A DNA stretch of 64,000 nt from Vescimonas fastidiosa (GCF_018326305.1 NZ_AP023417.1:1-64000), one strand, 5' to 3'. Positions 17,297 through 26,776 are shown, counted from the stretch's first letter. Made by a program: numbers and translations. The notes: generated by a model not told the origin, from the sequence alone.

Positions 17297-18029
17297 AAAT
17301 GTCCTGCAGGTGATAGACCTGTGTAAAAGCTTTCATAAGCTCGAGGTTCTCAAGAACATCAGCGTCACATTCAAGAAAAACGAGGTGGTATCCATCATCG
17401 GCCCCTCCGGCGGCGGCAAAAGCACCTTCCTGCGCTGCCTAAACCTGCTGGAAAAGCCCACCTCCGGGCAGATTCTGATTGACGGCGTGGACATCTGCGC
17501 CAAGGGGCAGAGCAAGCATATCGACCAGCACCGGCAGAAAATGGGCATGGTGTTCCAGCAGTTCAATCTGTTCAACAATATGAATGTGATGAAAAACCTG
17601 ACCGCCGGACCCGTCCGCATTAAGGGCATGGATCGGGCGGAGGCGGAGGAAAAGGCCCTGGAGCTTCTTGGCCGCGTAGGGCTGGCCGACCGCGCCGACG
17701 CATATCCCAGCCAGCTCTCCGGCGGGCAGAAGCAGCGCATAGCCATTGTGCGTTCGCTGATGATGGACCCTGAGGTGATGCTCTTTGACGAGCCGACCAG
17801 CGCCCTTGACCCGGAAATGATCGGGGAGGTGCTGGATGTTATGAAAAATCTTGCCGAAAGCGGCATGACTATGATCGTCGTCACCCATGAGATGCGCTTT
17901 GCCCGTGAGGTCAGCAGCCGCACCATCTTCCTGGACGGTGGGCACATAGAGGAGGATAAGCCCTCTCACGAGCTCTTTGCGCACCCAGAGAGCCCGCGTC
18001 TGATCAGTTTTCTCAATAAGGTGCTGTGA
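17286..18029 (+). CDS. Amino-acid ABC transporter ATP-binding protein
   Basis: 247 aa. Walker A is GPSGGGKST, the Q-loop is [10 protein letters not shown], the signature is [11 protein letters not shown], Walker B is [14 protein letters not shown] and the H-loop is [13 protein letters not shown]. It powers the preceding binding protein and permease and matches GlnQ/HisP-type uptake ATPases. It is the last gene of the operon. Confidence 0.95.
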   Translation: MASENVLQVIDLCKSFHKLEVLKNISVTFKKNEVVSIIGPSGGGKSTFLRCLNLLEKPTSGQILIDGVDICAKGQSKHIDQHRQKMGMVFQQFNLFNNMNVMKNLTAGPVRIKGMDRAEAEEKALELLGRVGLADRADAYPSQLSGGQKQRIAIVRSLMMDPEVMLFDEPTSALDPEMIGEVLDVMKNLAESGMTMIVVTHEMRFAREVSSRTIFLDGGHIEEDKPSHELFAHPESPRLISFLNKVL

Positions 18030-18084
18030 AAAGAATACGACCGACCCGCCGACCCTGGGCGTATACCGGGGCGGCTGTAACGGC

Positions 18085-18134
18085 TACCGCAAAAGCGGCA
18101 GGCTCAAATCAAAGGAGCCTGCCGCTTTTGCGGT
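18085..18134. terminator. Long hairpin after the ABC transporter operon
   Basis: ACCGCAAAAGCGGCAGGCTC and its reverse complement GAGCCTGCCGCTTTTGCGGT make a perfect 20-bp stem with a 10-nt loop, 55 bp past the ATPase stop. The rest of the 326-bp gap holds the promoter of the next gene. Confidence 0.65.
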
Positions 18135-18198
18135 CTATGGCGGCGCTGCAGGGAATATCTGGAAAAGAAGAAATGACCTCATTATTCACTAAAATTCA

Positions 18199-18227
18199 TT
18201 GACAGAGGCCGTTCTTTTTCGTATAAT
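18199..18227 (+). promoter_or_regulatory. Consensus sigma-70 promoter for the lipoprotein gene
   Basis: TTGACA (18199-18204), a 17-nt spacer and TATAAT (18222-18227): a near-perfect vegetative promoter, with a leader of about 115 nt before the start codon. Confidence 0.8.
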
Positions 18228-18355
18228 ATAGCTGAATATAGAAAGAAGGGAGGCTTGTGACCCGATTTCATAAAACCCACAGGCAAATAAAGGACATCCA
18301 ATAGCAGCGAAAACGCCGGGTACTATATTACCCACTGACAGGAGGATATACTTGT

Positions 18356-19399
18356 ATGAAGCGGATATTATTGCTATCCCTGGTCTTTGTATTTTCTCTT
18401 TGCGCCTGCTCTAAGCAGAGCCGGCAGCCGCCGGAGCCCACGGTGCAGCCGCTCCCTTCTCCGCTGACGCTTTCCGCAGAGGAGGACGCCCTGATGCTGT
18501 GCTGCGAAGAAAACCGCGCCCTGCTGGCCGTCGGGCATCGCAACGGCGCGCAGGAGGGCCCCCTCTATAATACCGATTACCTGCTTCGCTGGAATTATGC
18601 GGACGGGACCTCGGATAAGGTGCCTATCCAGTCCCAGGCCTACATCACCTCTGCGGTTTTTGACAAATCCGATCTTCTCTATGTGGATTATGAAGCGGCG
18701 GATGCGCACATTGCCTGGTCCCTGATCCGCTGCACGGAAGCGGGGAAAACCACCCTTGCCTCCGGGCAGGCCGATTCCTATGACCGGGTTCCCGCTCTGT
18801 TTACCCTGGATAAGCAGCCGATGTATCTGCTGGCGGAGGATTCCGGCCTGTCGGTATGCCGGGTTGACGGCAGCGAGGTTTCTGCGGTGCTGACCGTTCC
18901 CGACTGCACCATGCTCGGCCCTGTGGCCGTATGCAGCAACGGCACCCAATACGCCTTTTTGGCGGCCGTCAACGGAGCTGCCTACGGTACCGTCTTTATC
19001 TGCGACGGCTCCGGGATTCTCCGGCAGAAGGAGCTTTCCAAGCCGGTTACCACCTTTGCCATCACGGACGACTATGTGGTGTGCGGACTGGGTACGCCGG
19101 ATGCAGATGCGTTTTCCTATGAAACCATTCTTATCGGCGATGGAAATACAACCACAGCCGACGCCGCGACGCCCATGTGGCGGCTGGCCGGAAGCGGCCA
19201 TAGCTGTATGTATGTTGACGGGGCCTTTGCACCCCACATCTTCTATCCGAATACGCAGCAGACCGATACCCTTACGATAAACACCGATACCGCAACTTAT
19301 CAGAATTGGCCTACGCTGTTCTTCTCTGACGGTGCAGGCGGGTATCTGGCGCAGATGGACATAGACAATACCGACTATTTCTGGCACATAGCCGCCTGA
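18356..19399 (+). CDS. Predicted secreted lipoprotein, possibly beta-propeller
   Basis: 347 aa. The signal peptide MKRILLLSLVFVFSLCAC ends in a lipobox Cys. The rest is rich in short beta-strand repeats separated by turns (LLRWNYADGTSDKVPIQ, WSLIRCTEAGKTTLAS, LSVCRVDGSEVSAVL, TVFICDGSGILRQKEL), as in propeller-like or WD40-type lipoproteins. No catalytic motif or named family is recognised. It is monocistronic behind a strong promoter, with a terminator beyond. Confidence 0.75.
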   Translation: MKRILLLSLVFVFSLCACSKQSRQPPEPTVQPLPSPLTLSAEEDALMLCCEENRALLAVGHRNGAQEGPLYNTDYLLRWNYADGTSDKVPIQSQAYITSAVFDKSDLLYVDYEAADAHIAWSLIRCTEAGKTTLASGQADSYDRVPALFTLDKQPMYLLAEDSGLSVCRVDGSEVSAVLTVPDCTMLGPVAVCSNGTQYAFLAAVNGAAYGTVFICDGSGILRQKELSKPVTTFAITDDYVVCGLGTPDADAFSYETILIGDGNTTTADAATPMWRLAGSGHSCMYVDGAFAPHIFYPNTQQTDTLTINTDTATYQNWPTLFFSDGAGGYLAQMDIDNTDYFWHIAA

Positions 19400-19417
19400 T
19401 TTGAAGCGATAAAAAAA

Positions 19418-19449
19418 CCGCCGTACGGACTGGCATCCGCGCGGCGGTT
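19418..19449 (+). terminator. Terminator of the lipoprotein gene
   Basis: AACCGCCG pairs with CGGCGGTT across a 15-nt loop, followed by AACTTTTTTG. It lies 20 bp after the lipoprotein stop and may also serve the convergent regulator gene. Confidence 0.65.
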
Positions 19450-19521
19450 AACTTTTTTGCCTACCGGGGGCTTTTTGCCCGAAGGGGCGGGATGGATAGG
19501 GGGGCGGAAGCGGAAAACGCT

Positions 19522-20763
19522 CTACTTGATCCTGGCGCTATACAGCATTCTATATGGCGGATTTTTGCTGACGGAAATACCGCTTTGCGCGCTGGTTTCC
19601 CAAATGTTTCGCAAAAAGATGGTATCCTTAATCTGGTACCCCGCGTTTTTGAGATTCTCCTCAAATCCGCCGGGAGCGTATAGTTTATAGAGATTATCCG
19701 GCAATTCAGGATGAAGCTGCTTTAATTTCTCGAAGTATATCGGGTCCTTAATTACCAGACTCACGCCGTAGATATGGGCCTCCTGCTTCATATAGGCGCG
19801 AAGAACGGCCGGGAGAAATTCGCAATTAGACTCGGAAAAATCTGTGCTATCCATATAATCAATCCACAGGTCAACACAGCCGTGGCGCAGCGGATATCGG
19901 TTTGGGCGACACGCCATAAACAGGCACTGGCGTCTGTCATCGCCGGAATCAAAAATGGATTTGTGATAGGCAACGACCTCGGGATAGCTTTCGGCAAATA
20001 TGTAGCGGTGCTGCGTTCCGATGGACTCTATGTTTTGCGCCGTGAAAAACCATCGCTTAAAGTTTGTTTCGATAATAACCTTGGGCTCCGCCATGAGCTT
20101 TTGGGGGATGAGAGCCAGCAGCGCCTGCTCGTCCTTTTTGATCGCTGTGACGGCTTGCGCATCATACTCCTCCAGGAAAGTGGTGTGGGCATTGAAAAAG
20201 GAATTATCCAGGATGCTGGGAAGATCCTTGTCGTAAAGAATGCCGTCTTGAATGGTAAAGACCGCGCCGCATCCGCAAGAGAGCTTCCCAGAGAGGACTT
20301 GCCCGTTTCGGATAACAGCGTCGGACAGCGTGAAGGCTCCATGGCAATCGGGGCATTCCAATAGGTCTAAAAAGCTGAGCGGCATTCCGCTTGTGCGTAC
20401 CGGGTTAGAGATTTTCAGCTGGTATTCCTCGATGGATCGGCTTAGCTCCTGAATGGAGTCTTTAAGCGCCTCTTGGGCCTTCTCTAATTCATTGCGCTTT
20501 CTCTGGAGGATGTTCAGCAGATAGGAGACCTCCTTCGGCCCGTGCAGGGAAGCTACACGGTGAAGGGACAGAATACGAAGCGTTTCCTCTAAAGAAAAGC
20601 CCATTCTCTTGCAGCTTTGAATATAGCGCAGATCCTTTAGATCCTGCTCCGAAAAGGAATACTGATACGAGGTGTGCAGGGGAATCAAAAGGCCTTTTTT
20701 GATATAAAACCGTATGGTTTGCTCAGAAACATTACTTTTATTAGAAAACTCGCTAATTTTCAT
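19522..20763 (-). CDS. MerR-type regulator fused to a zinc ribbon and methyltransferase-like domain
   Basis: 413 aa. Residues 1-70 are a MerR winged helix (KISEFSNKSNVSEQTIRFYIKKGLL), 80-118 a dimerising coiled coil, and 132-178 a Trm112-like zinc ribbon (LECPDCHGAF at 137-140; LSCGCGAVF at 163-165). The remaining 230 residues resemble a class I SAM-methyltransferase Rossmann fold (IFAESYPEVVAYHKS; CVDLWIDYMDSTDF), but the glycine-rich SAM motif is poor, so it is more likely a ligand sensor than an enzyme. It is divergent from the sodium symporter operon, which it probably controls. MerR regulators usually have short effector domains, so this architecture is unusual. Confidence 0.8.
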   Translation of the reverse strand: MKISEFSNKSNVSEQTIRFYIKKGLLIPLHTSYQYSFSEQDLKDLRYIQSCKRMGFSLEETLRILSLHRVASLHGPKEVSYLLNILQRKRNELEKAQEALKDSIQELSRSIEEYQLKISNPVRTSGMPLSFLDLLECPDCHGAFTLSDAVIRNGQVLSGKLSCGCGAVFTIQDGILYDKDLPSILDNSFFNAHTTFLEEYDAQAVTAIKKDEQALLALIPQKLMAEPKVIIETNFKRWFFTAQNIESIGTQHRYIFAESYPEVVAYHKSIFDSGDDRRQCLFMACRPNRYPLRHGCVDLWIDYMDSTDFSESNCEFLPAVLRAYMKQEAHIYGVSLVIKDPIYFEKLKQLHPELPDNLYKLYAPGGFEENLKNAGYQIKDTIFLRNIWETSAQSGISVSKNPPYRMLYSARIK

Positions 20764-20967
20764 GGGAACCTCACTTACCCAGCCTCAAAATCTATACCCA
20801 ACTTTAAGTTTGGGGAAGAACAGGGCGAAAAACGGTATTGACTTGCAGCGTTATCCGGAATTTATAATATAAGCGTGTATAAATACAATCGTGTATAAAA
20901 GAGAGGCACACCGGTGCCGGTAAATTGGAAGAAAGACAAGAAAATCAACACAAAGGAGGGACGCGCT

Positions 20968-22398
20968 GTGTTTTCGGGTATGTCCTCCGGAGGCATAACA
21001 CTGATTGTCGTAAGCACGATCGTTGTTATGCTTATCGGAACCATTATTACAGCATATTTTACTAAAAAGACAAAAACAAGTCAAGACTGGGCGACAGGCG
21101 GAGGGAAAACGCCGACGATCGTTCTGGTGTTTACTATGTTTGCCACGCAGGTTGGAGGCGGTGTGCTGGTAGGACATGTGGGCATCGGCTATTCCTACGG
21201 CTTGGCACCGCTGGCATACGCCACCTGCGGGATCGCCGGACTTCTGCTGATGATGATCGCCGCCGGGTGGTTTCGTAAGAATCATTTCACGACTATTCCT
21301 GACATTTTTTTGAAGCTCTATGGTGAGAACAAGGCTTTGATGATTTTAGCGACCTTGATGGCAGTTATTGTTCCCTTTGGGTGGATCGCCAGTCAAATTG
21401 TCTCCTTTGGCAAAATGTACGCGGCTATTACCGGACTCGATACGACTGTACTTATTGTTGTCTTTGCTATTATCTGCATGCTGTTCACAATTCCGGCCGG
21501 ATTCAACTCTGTGGCATGGAGTGACTTTATTTTCGGCCTGATGATGCTGCTTTTGTGCTGCATCACCGGTTATCAGGCAATTCACCTGGGCGGCGGCTGG
21601 GAGCACATTGTGCAGTCTTTCCCGGAGCAGGAGCATGTCTCGTTCCCCGGGGGTATTATGGGCGCAGGCCTGTCTACAACGCTGCTGTGGTTTGTTGCGG
21701 CAACGCCCGGTATGATGACGAACCAGATGTCCATTCAGCGTGTCTGCGCTGCAGACAGCACAAAGAGCGCACGAAAAGTGCTGTGGCTGAGCTCTATCAT
21801 CATTGTGGCTTTGGAAATATGGGTCGTGGTCATAGCTCTTACCTGCCGCGCCCTGCAGCCGGAGCTCCCCTCCGGAGAGGACGCCATCGGTATTCTGCTG
21901 CCCCGCCTCCCCATTTGGACAACGGCTATGTTCGCAGGCTTTATTACCACCACTATTCTCACTACCACCGACAGCGCCATGCAATCTGTGGCGGTGAACC
22001 TGACCAACGACATTTATGCCCGCTATGTTAACCCCGGTGCCGATGACAAAAAGCTCATGAAGATGTCGCGGCTGTTTACCCTGTTTATCACGGTGGCGGC
22101 GATCCTGCTGGCGGTCAATTTCCAGCAGGTGCTGAATCTGATCACCTCCACTTATTCCTACGCGGCGTCCGGTCTGCTGATTCCCATTTACGGTGGGTAT
22201 CTGCTCAGCAAGAAACGCCGGCTTACACCGGCCTGCGGTCTTGTCAGCATGATCAGCGGTGTGGTGGGCTGCTTCGTGGTGTCTCGTTGGTTTGATACAT
22301 TCCTGCCTGCCGCTTTCTATGGCATTCTTATTTCGACTGTTGCTATGTTGGTTATGGTTTTCTTGGTTAAGGGAAAAGCCAATGTGGTAAAAGAATAA
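20968..22398 (+). CDS. Sodium:solute symporter (SSS family)
   Basis: 476 aa from GTG 20968, which follows AAAGGAGG at ideal spacing; a longer frame to GTG 20914 exists but lacks a ribosome site. About 13 membrane helices. SSS-type segments are TKKTKTSQDWATGGGKTP, FATQVGGGVLVGHVGIGYSYGLAPL and the TTTILTTTDSAMQSVAVNLTNDIY sodium-site helix. It imports an organic solute with sodium; the ornithine-cyclodeaminase-like partner downstream suggests an amino acid or imino acid. The operon is divergent from the MerR-like regulator. Confidence 0.92.
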   Translation: MFSGMSSGGITLIVVSTIVVMLIGTIITAYFTKKTKTSQDWATGGGKTPTIVLVFTMFATQVGGGVLVGHVGIGYSYGLAPLAYATCGIAGLLLMMIAAGWFRKNHFTTIPDIFLKLYGENKALMILATLMAVIVPFGWIASQIVSFGKMYAAITGLDTTVLIVVFAIICMLFTIPAGFNSVAWSDFIFGLMMLLLCCITGYQAIHLGGGWEHIVQSFPEQEHVSFPGGIMGAGLSTTLLWFVAATPGMMTNQMSIQRVCAADSTKSARKVLWLSSIIIVALEIWVVVIALTCRALQPELPSGEDAIGILLPRLPIWTTAMFAGFITTTILTTTDSAMQSVAVNLTNDIYARYVNPGADDKKLMKMSRLFTLFITVAAILLAVNFQQVLNLITSTYSYAASGLLIPIYGGYLLSKKRRLTPACGLVSMISGVVGCFVVSRWFDTFLPAAFYGILISTVAMLVMVFLVKGKANVVKE

Positions 22399-22420
22399 TA
22401 AAACAGAAGGAGAAAAAGCT

Positions 22421-23425
22421 ATGAATACATTGTTGCTTAACGAACAGCAGATCAAAGGCTTGCTGACCATGAAAGAAGCCATAGATATTTGCGACAGAAC
22501 TTTTGCCGATCTGGCACTGGGCAATACGCTCAACCCGGCAAAGGTCAACCTGAACCTTGGCGATAGTGAGCCCACCAAGCTGCCCTATAAGGCTTCCTTG
22601 AACGCAATGCCCGCTTATATCGGCTGGCAGGATGTGGCCGGAATGAAATGGGCAGGCGGATTCGGTAAGGGTCGTATTGAGATCGGCCGTCCCTTCCTGA
22701 ACGCACTGATTCTCCTGATCCAGCCTAACTACGGCGATTTCCAGGCTGTTATGGATGGCTCCTGGATCATGGCCATGCGTACCGGCGCACAGAGCGCGGT
22801 CTGCCTGCGTCATTTGTGGCCCGGTAAGAAGAGCGGCACCTTCGGCATCTTCGGCTGCGGACTGCAGGGCCGTACCCAGACGATGGCTCTGGCCAGCGAA
22901 TATCACATTGACAAGCTGATCGTATACGATCCCATTCCCGCCGCTACCGAGCGCTTTGTGAAGGATATGCAGGATGTGGTGCAGGGCGAGATCGTCGTTG
23001 CCAAGGAGCCCAAGGAGGTTTCAGAGTCTGATGCTTGCATCTCTGTGACAAATGCAAACGATCAGTTTATCAAGGGCGAGTGGTTCGGCAAGGGCAGCGT
23101 CTATCTGTCCCTCGGCTCCTATAGCGAGTGTGACGACCAGGCAATTCTGGGCGCCGATCACATTATTGTCGACCATGTGCAGCAGTGCCTCCACAGAGGC
23201 AATCTGAAGCGCCTGGCAGATCAGGGGAAGCTGGATGAAAGCAGCTTCTACTGCACCGTGGGTGAGATGGCTGCCGGTCTGCGCAGCGTTGAAAATGTCA
23301 GCCAGAAGAAGATCCTCATGGTCCCCATCGGAATGGGCTGCCTGGATGTGGCGTGTGCCGGCATCGTGTATAAGAAGGCAATTTCCATGGGCCTGGGCGA
23401 GACATTCATGTTTGACCAGAAGTGA
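22421..23425 (+). CDS. Ornithine cyclodeaminase / mu-crystallin family dehydrogenase
   Basis: 334 aa; AGAAGGAG precedes ATG 22421, 22 nt after the symporter stop. The NAD(P)-binding loop is GTFGIFGCGLQGRTQTMAL. The N-terminal substrate domain has MKWAGGFGKGR and MDGSWIMAMRTGAQSAVC. Family members cyclise ornithine to proline, reduce ketimines or act as alanine dehydrogenases, so the exact reaction is open. Together with the symporter it forms an uptake-and-conversion operon. Confidence 0.9.
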   Translation: MNTLLLNEQQIKGLLTMKEAIDICDRTFADLALGNTLNPAKVNLNLGDSEPTKLPYKASLNAMPAYIGWQDVAGMKWAGGFGKGRIEIGRPFLNALILLIQPNYGDFQAVMDGSWIMAMRTGAQSAVCLRHLWPGKKSGTFGIFGCGLQGRTQTMALASEYHIDKLIVYDPIPAATERFVKDMQDVVQGEIVVAKEPKEVSESDACISVTNANDQFIKGEWFGKGSVYLSLGSYSECDDQAILGADHIIVDHVQQCLHRGNLKRLADQGKLDESSFYCTVGEMAAGLRSVENVSQKKILMVPIGMGCLDVACAGIVYKKAISMGLGETFMFDQK

Positions 23426-23455
23426 TTCTCTGACATAGAATTTTTTCCTCTTGCA

Positions 23456-23504
23456 AAGGTGGATATGCATGCTTGAACAGAGCTTGCATATCCACCTTTT
23501 TCTT
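23456..23504 (+). terminator. Intrinsic terminator of the symporter operon
   Basis: AAGGTGGATATGCA and TGCATATCCACCTT form a long stem followed by TTTCTTT. The following stretch to purA (23505-23761) has a GC-rich hairpin near 23720 and a TATAAT with no good -35; nothing else is seen. Confidence 0.75.
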
Positions 23505-23761
23505 TGATGAGACAAGGCCGTGGCCGGTTATGGGGCATAATGCGCCCCTATTGTGCTTGGCTGGCGAAGCATCCCCAAGGATGCGCAGCGGGGGAATATC
23601 CCGTTTGGCGGCGGCACTGAGGAAAGTATAAGCACAGCTTATGTCAAATATGCGAAATTCATTCTTTTCTTAGGGTGGGAATGCGACTATAATAACACGG
23701 TCAAAAAATCCAAACACCGGGCCGCGGTGCGGCCCGATATATCGATCGGAGGTTATTATTC

Positions 23762-25036
23762 ATGGCAAATTGCGCGATCGTAGGCATCAACTGGGGTGAC
23801 GAGGGCAAGGGCCGTATGGTGGACTACCTGACGAACCACTATGACATCGTCGTTCGCTATCAGGGCGGCGGCAACGCAGGACATACCGTGGTCAACGAAA
23901 AGGGCAAGTTCGCCCTGCACCTGCTGCCCAGCGGTATTTTCCGGGACGGCGTTGTCAACATTCTCGGCAACGGCGTAGCGCTGGACTGCGAGAACCTGTT
24001 GAGCGAAATGAACACCATCCGTGCCGCAGGTGTCGCCATTACGCCGGATAACCTGAAGATCAGCGACCGCGCCTCTCTGCTGCTGCCCTGGCACCGGGAG
24101 CTGGATGCACTGGAGGAGGCGCGGCTTGCCGATAAGAAGTACGGCTCGACCAAGCAGGGCATCGCGCCCTTTTACGGCGATAAGTACCAGAAAAAGACCG
24201 TGCAGGCGGGCGAGCTGCTACATCCCGAGCATTTGAAGGAGCATCTTGCCGACCTGCTTGCCTGGAAGAACCTGACGCTTCAGAAGGTCTACGGCGCCAA
24301 GGGCTACACCATGGAGGAGCTGATGAGCTGGGTCGAGACCTATGGCGATGCGATCAAGCCCTACATCACCGACACAGGCCGCTTCCTGAGAAGCGCCCAG
24401 AAGGAGGGCAAGTCCATCCTCTTTGAAGCCCAGCTGGGCGCTCTGCGGGACCTGGACTACGGCATTTATCCCTATACCACCTCGTCAAACTCCGTGGCGG
24501 CCTATGCACCTGTGGGCTCCGGCCTTCCTACGGCGAGGATCGACGAGGTCGTGGGTGTGGTGAAGGCCTACTCCTCCTGCGTGGGGGAGGGCCCCTTCGT
24601 CTGCGAGTGGTTTGGTGAGCAGGCACAGCAGCTGCGGGATGCGGGGGAGGAGTACGGCGCAAAGACGGGCCGCCCCCGCCGGGTGGGCCCCATCGACTTG
24701 GTTGCCACGCGCTACGGCGTGGAGACCCAGGGGGCGACGAATATTGCACTGACGAAGCTCGATGTCCTGAGCTACATGGAGAAGCTCCCGGTTTGCGCGC
24801 ACTATGAGCTGAAGGGTCAGCAGACCGACGAGTTCCCGTTCCCTGTGCTGCTGCAGGATGCTAAGCCCGTTGTGGAGTATCTGCCCGGCTGGCAGTGCGA
24901 CATCTCCGGCGCGCGCAAGTGGGAGGATCTGCCGGAGAATGCACGCAGGTATGTGGAATATGTCGAAAAGGCCATTGGCTGCCACATTGGCTTCGTCTCC
25001 GTGGGTGCAGAGCGTGACAGCCTCATTATCCGCTGA
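23762..25036 (+). CDS. purA: Adenylosuccinate synthetase
   Basis: 424 aa. It joins IMP and aspartate using GTP, the first committed step to AMP. GTP-binding and catalytic motifs are NWGDEGKGRMVDYL with the catalytic Asp, GGGNAGHTVV, TKQGIAPFYGDKYQKK and the IMP-site ITDTGRFLRSA. The C-terminal domain contains KTGRPRRVGPIDLVATRYG. CGGAGG precedes the ATG. It lies next to purB, the following enzyme of the same branch. Confidence 0.97.
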   Translation: MANCAIVGINWGDEGKGRMVDYLTNHYDIVVRYQGGGNAGHTVVNEKGKFALHLLPSGIFRDGVVNILGNGVALDCENLLSEMNTIRAAGVAITPDNLKISDRASLLLPWHRELDALEEARLADKKYGSTKQGIAPFYGDKYQKKTVQAGELLHPEHLKEHLADLLAWKNLTLQKVYGAKGYTMEELMSWVETYGDAIKPYITDTGRFLRSAQKEGKSILFEAQLGALRDLDYGIYPYTTSSNSVAAYAPVGSGLPTARIDEVVGVVKAYSSCVGEGPFVCEWFGEQAQQLRDAGEEYGAKTGRPRRVGPIDLVATRYGVETQGATNIALTKLDVLSYMEKLPVCAHYELKGQQTDEFPFPVLLQDAKPVVEYLPGWQCDISGARKWEDLPENARRYVEYVEKAIGCHIGFVSVGAERDSLIIR

Positions 25037-25110
25037 GGAAAGTAAAGAACAGGAAAGAAAGGCAAAGAGGGGACGAAAGCCCCCTCTTTCAGCGTGCCGA
25101 AATAAATCTG

Positions 25111-25164
25111 TTTGACACCCTTCCTTGCCGTTATCACAATTTCTGTCACCTTATCGGCAGCCTC
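25111..25164 (+). repeat. Dispersed hairpin repeat, family A, copy 4 (truncated)
   Basis: TTTGACACCCTTCCTTGCCG, then TTATCACAATTTCTGTCACC and TTATCGGCAGCCTC. The 3' half of the family A unit is intact; the hairpin half is missing. Located between purA and purB. Confidence 0.6.
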
Positions 25165-25230
25165 TTTACTTTTCAGATGTTTCTATATAAAATATGAGCA
25201 GTGATCGCTGCAAAAGAAAAGGAGAATCCC

Positions 25231-26649
25231 ATGGGTAAGGATATTTACGAGTCCCCGCTTTCGTCCCGCTATGCCTCCGAATATATGCTGCACCTCTTTT
25301 CCCCTGACACGCGCTTTCAGACCTGGCGCAGACTGTGGGTGGCCCTGGCCCGGGCAGAGCACGGGCTGGGTCTTCCCATTACGCAGGAGCAGGTGGACGA
25401 GCTTGCTGCGCACATCACCGACATCGACTATGCGGTGGCCGAGCAGCGGGAGCATGAGGTGCGCCATGATGTGATGGCGCATGTGTACGCTTACGGTAAG
25501 GCTGCGCCCACCGCCGCCGGCATCATCCATTTGGGCGCGACCAGCTGCTATGTAACTGATAATGCCGATCTCATCCTCTATCGTGACGGCCTCAGATATT
25601 TGCGGGGGCAGCTTTTGAGCGTGATGCGCAACCTATCTGTATTTGCGCGCGAATACGCTGAAACCCCGACCCTGGGCTACACGCACTATCAGCCCGCGCA
25701 GCCCGTGACTGTCGGCAAGCGCGCGACGCTGTGGATGCAGGACTTCCGCACGGATCTGGAGGAGCTTGATTTCGTCATTGACTCCATGCGATTTCTCGGC
25801 TGCCGCGGCACCACCGGCACAGAGGCGAGCTTTTTGGATCTCTTCGATGGCGACGGAGACAAGGTTGACGAGATGAACCGCCGCATCGCTTCCGAGTTCG
25901 GCTTTGAAAAATGCTTCTCTGTCAGCGGCCAGACCTATCCGCGCAAAACCGACAGCCGCATCCTGAATGTGCTGTCGTCCATCGGGCAGAGCGCATACCG
26001 CATGGCCAACGACATTCGCCTGCTCCAGCACGACCGTCAGGTGGAGGAGCCCTTTGAAAAGAACCAGATCGGCTCATCCGCCATGCCCTACAAGCGCAAT
26101 CCCATGCGCTCCGAGCGCATCTGCTCCCTTAGCCGCTACCTGATGGCCGACGCGGCCAACGCGCCCATGACGGCCTCGACCCAGTGGCTCGAGCGCACGC
26201 TCGACGACTCGGCCAACCGCCGCATCTCCATGCCCGAGGGTTTCCTCTGCGCCGACGCGGTACTGCGCCTGTGCCAAAGCGTGACCAAGGGCCTACATGT
26301 GAATGAGGAGATCGTCCGGCGCGCGCTGCGGGAGTACCTGCCGTTCCTTGCAACGGAAAACATCATGATGGAGGCCGTCAAACGCGGCGGCGACCGGCAG
26401 GAGCTGCACGAAAAGATTCGTCGGCACTCCATGGCCGCCACCGCCCGCATGAAGAAGGGGGAGGCGTGTGACCTTTTAGACCGCCTTGCGGGCGACCCGG
26501 CTTTCGGCATGACGCGGGAGGAGCTGGACGCCGTTATGGAGCCGAAGCTCTACATCGGCCGCTGCAAGCAGCAGGTGGAGCGCTTCCTTGATGAGTGTGA
26601 GCCGCTTTTGCGGGACGCTGCGGCGGCAGACGGGCAGATCAGCCTGTAA
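25231..26649 (+). CDS. purB: Adenylosuccinate lyase
   Basis: 472 aa from ATG 25231 (AAAAGGAG upstream). It splits adenylosuccinate to AMP and fumarate, and SAICAR to AICAR. Fumarase/aspartase superfamily motifs are HEVRHDVMAH, HLGATSCYVTDNADL and the signature loop GSSAMPYKRNPMRSE containing the catalytic Ser. The C-terminal region is complete. It is in a purA-purB pair separated by a family A repeat. Confidence 0.96.
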   Translation: MGKDIYESPLSSRYASEYMLHLFSPDTRFQTWRRLWVALARAEHGLGLPITQEQVDELAAHITDIDYAVAEQREHEVRHDVMAHVYAYGKAAPTAAGIIHLGATSCYVTDNADLILYRDGLRYLRGQLLSVMRNLSVFAREYAETPTLGYTHYQPAQPVTVGKRATLWMQDFRTDLEELDFVIDSMRFLGCRGTTGTEASFLDLFDGDGDKVDEMNRRIASEFGFEKCFSVSGQTYPRKTDSRILNVLSSIGQSAYRMANDIRLLQHDRQVEEPFEKNQIGSSAMPYKRNPMRSERICSLSRYLMADAANAPMTASTQWLERTLDDSANRRISMPEGFLCADAVLRLCQSVTKGLHVNEEIVRRALREYLPFLATENIMMEAVKRGGDRQELHEKIRRHSMAATARMKKGEACDLLDRLAGDPAFGMTREELDAVMEPKLYIGRCKQQVERFLDECEPLLRDAAAADGQISL

Positions 26650-26667
26650 AACAGAAAAAGCGGAGAT

Positions 26668-26764
26668 ACTGATTTCAGCGCCGAGGGACACCCTTTTTGG
26701 GTGTCCCTCATGCTGCCTTTCTTATCTTACCGTTATCGCAAATTCTACCGCTTTATCCACAGCC
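26668..26764 (+). repeat. Dispersed hairpin repeat, family A, copy 5
   Basis: ACTGATTTCAGCGCCGAGGG, hairpin GAGGGACACCC/GGGTGTCCCTC, then CTTACCGTTATCGCAAATTC and TTTATCCACAGCC. A full copy directly after purB, and likely its terminator. Confidence 0.75.
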
Positions 26765-26776
26765 TTAAAAGCCGCT

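Noticed and set aside
23505..23761. A purine riboswitch before purA
   Set aside because: The leader has a GC-rich hairpin, but the conserved loop sequences and three-way junction of the purine aptamer are not seen.
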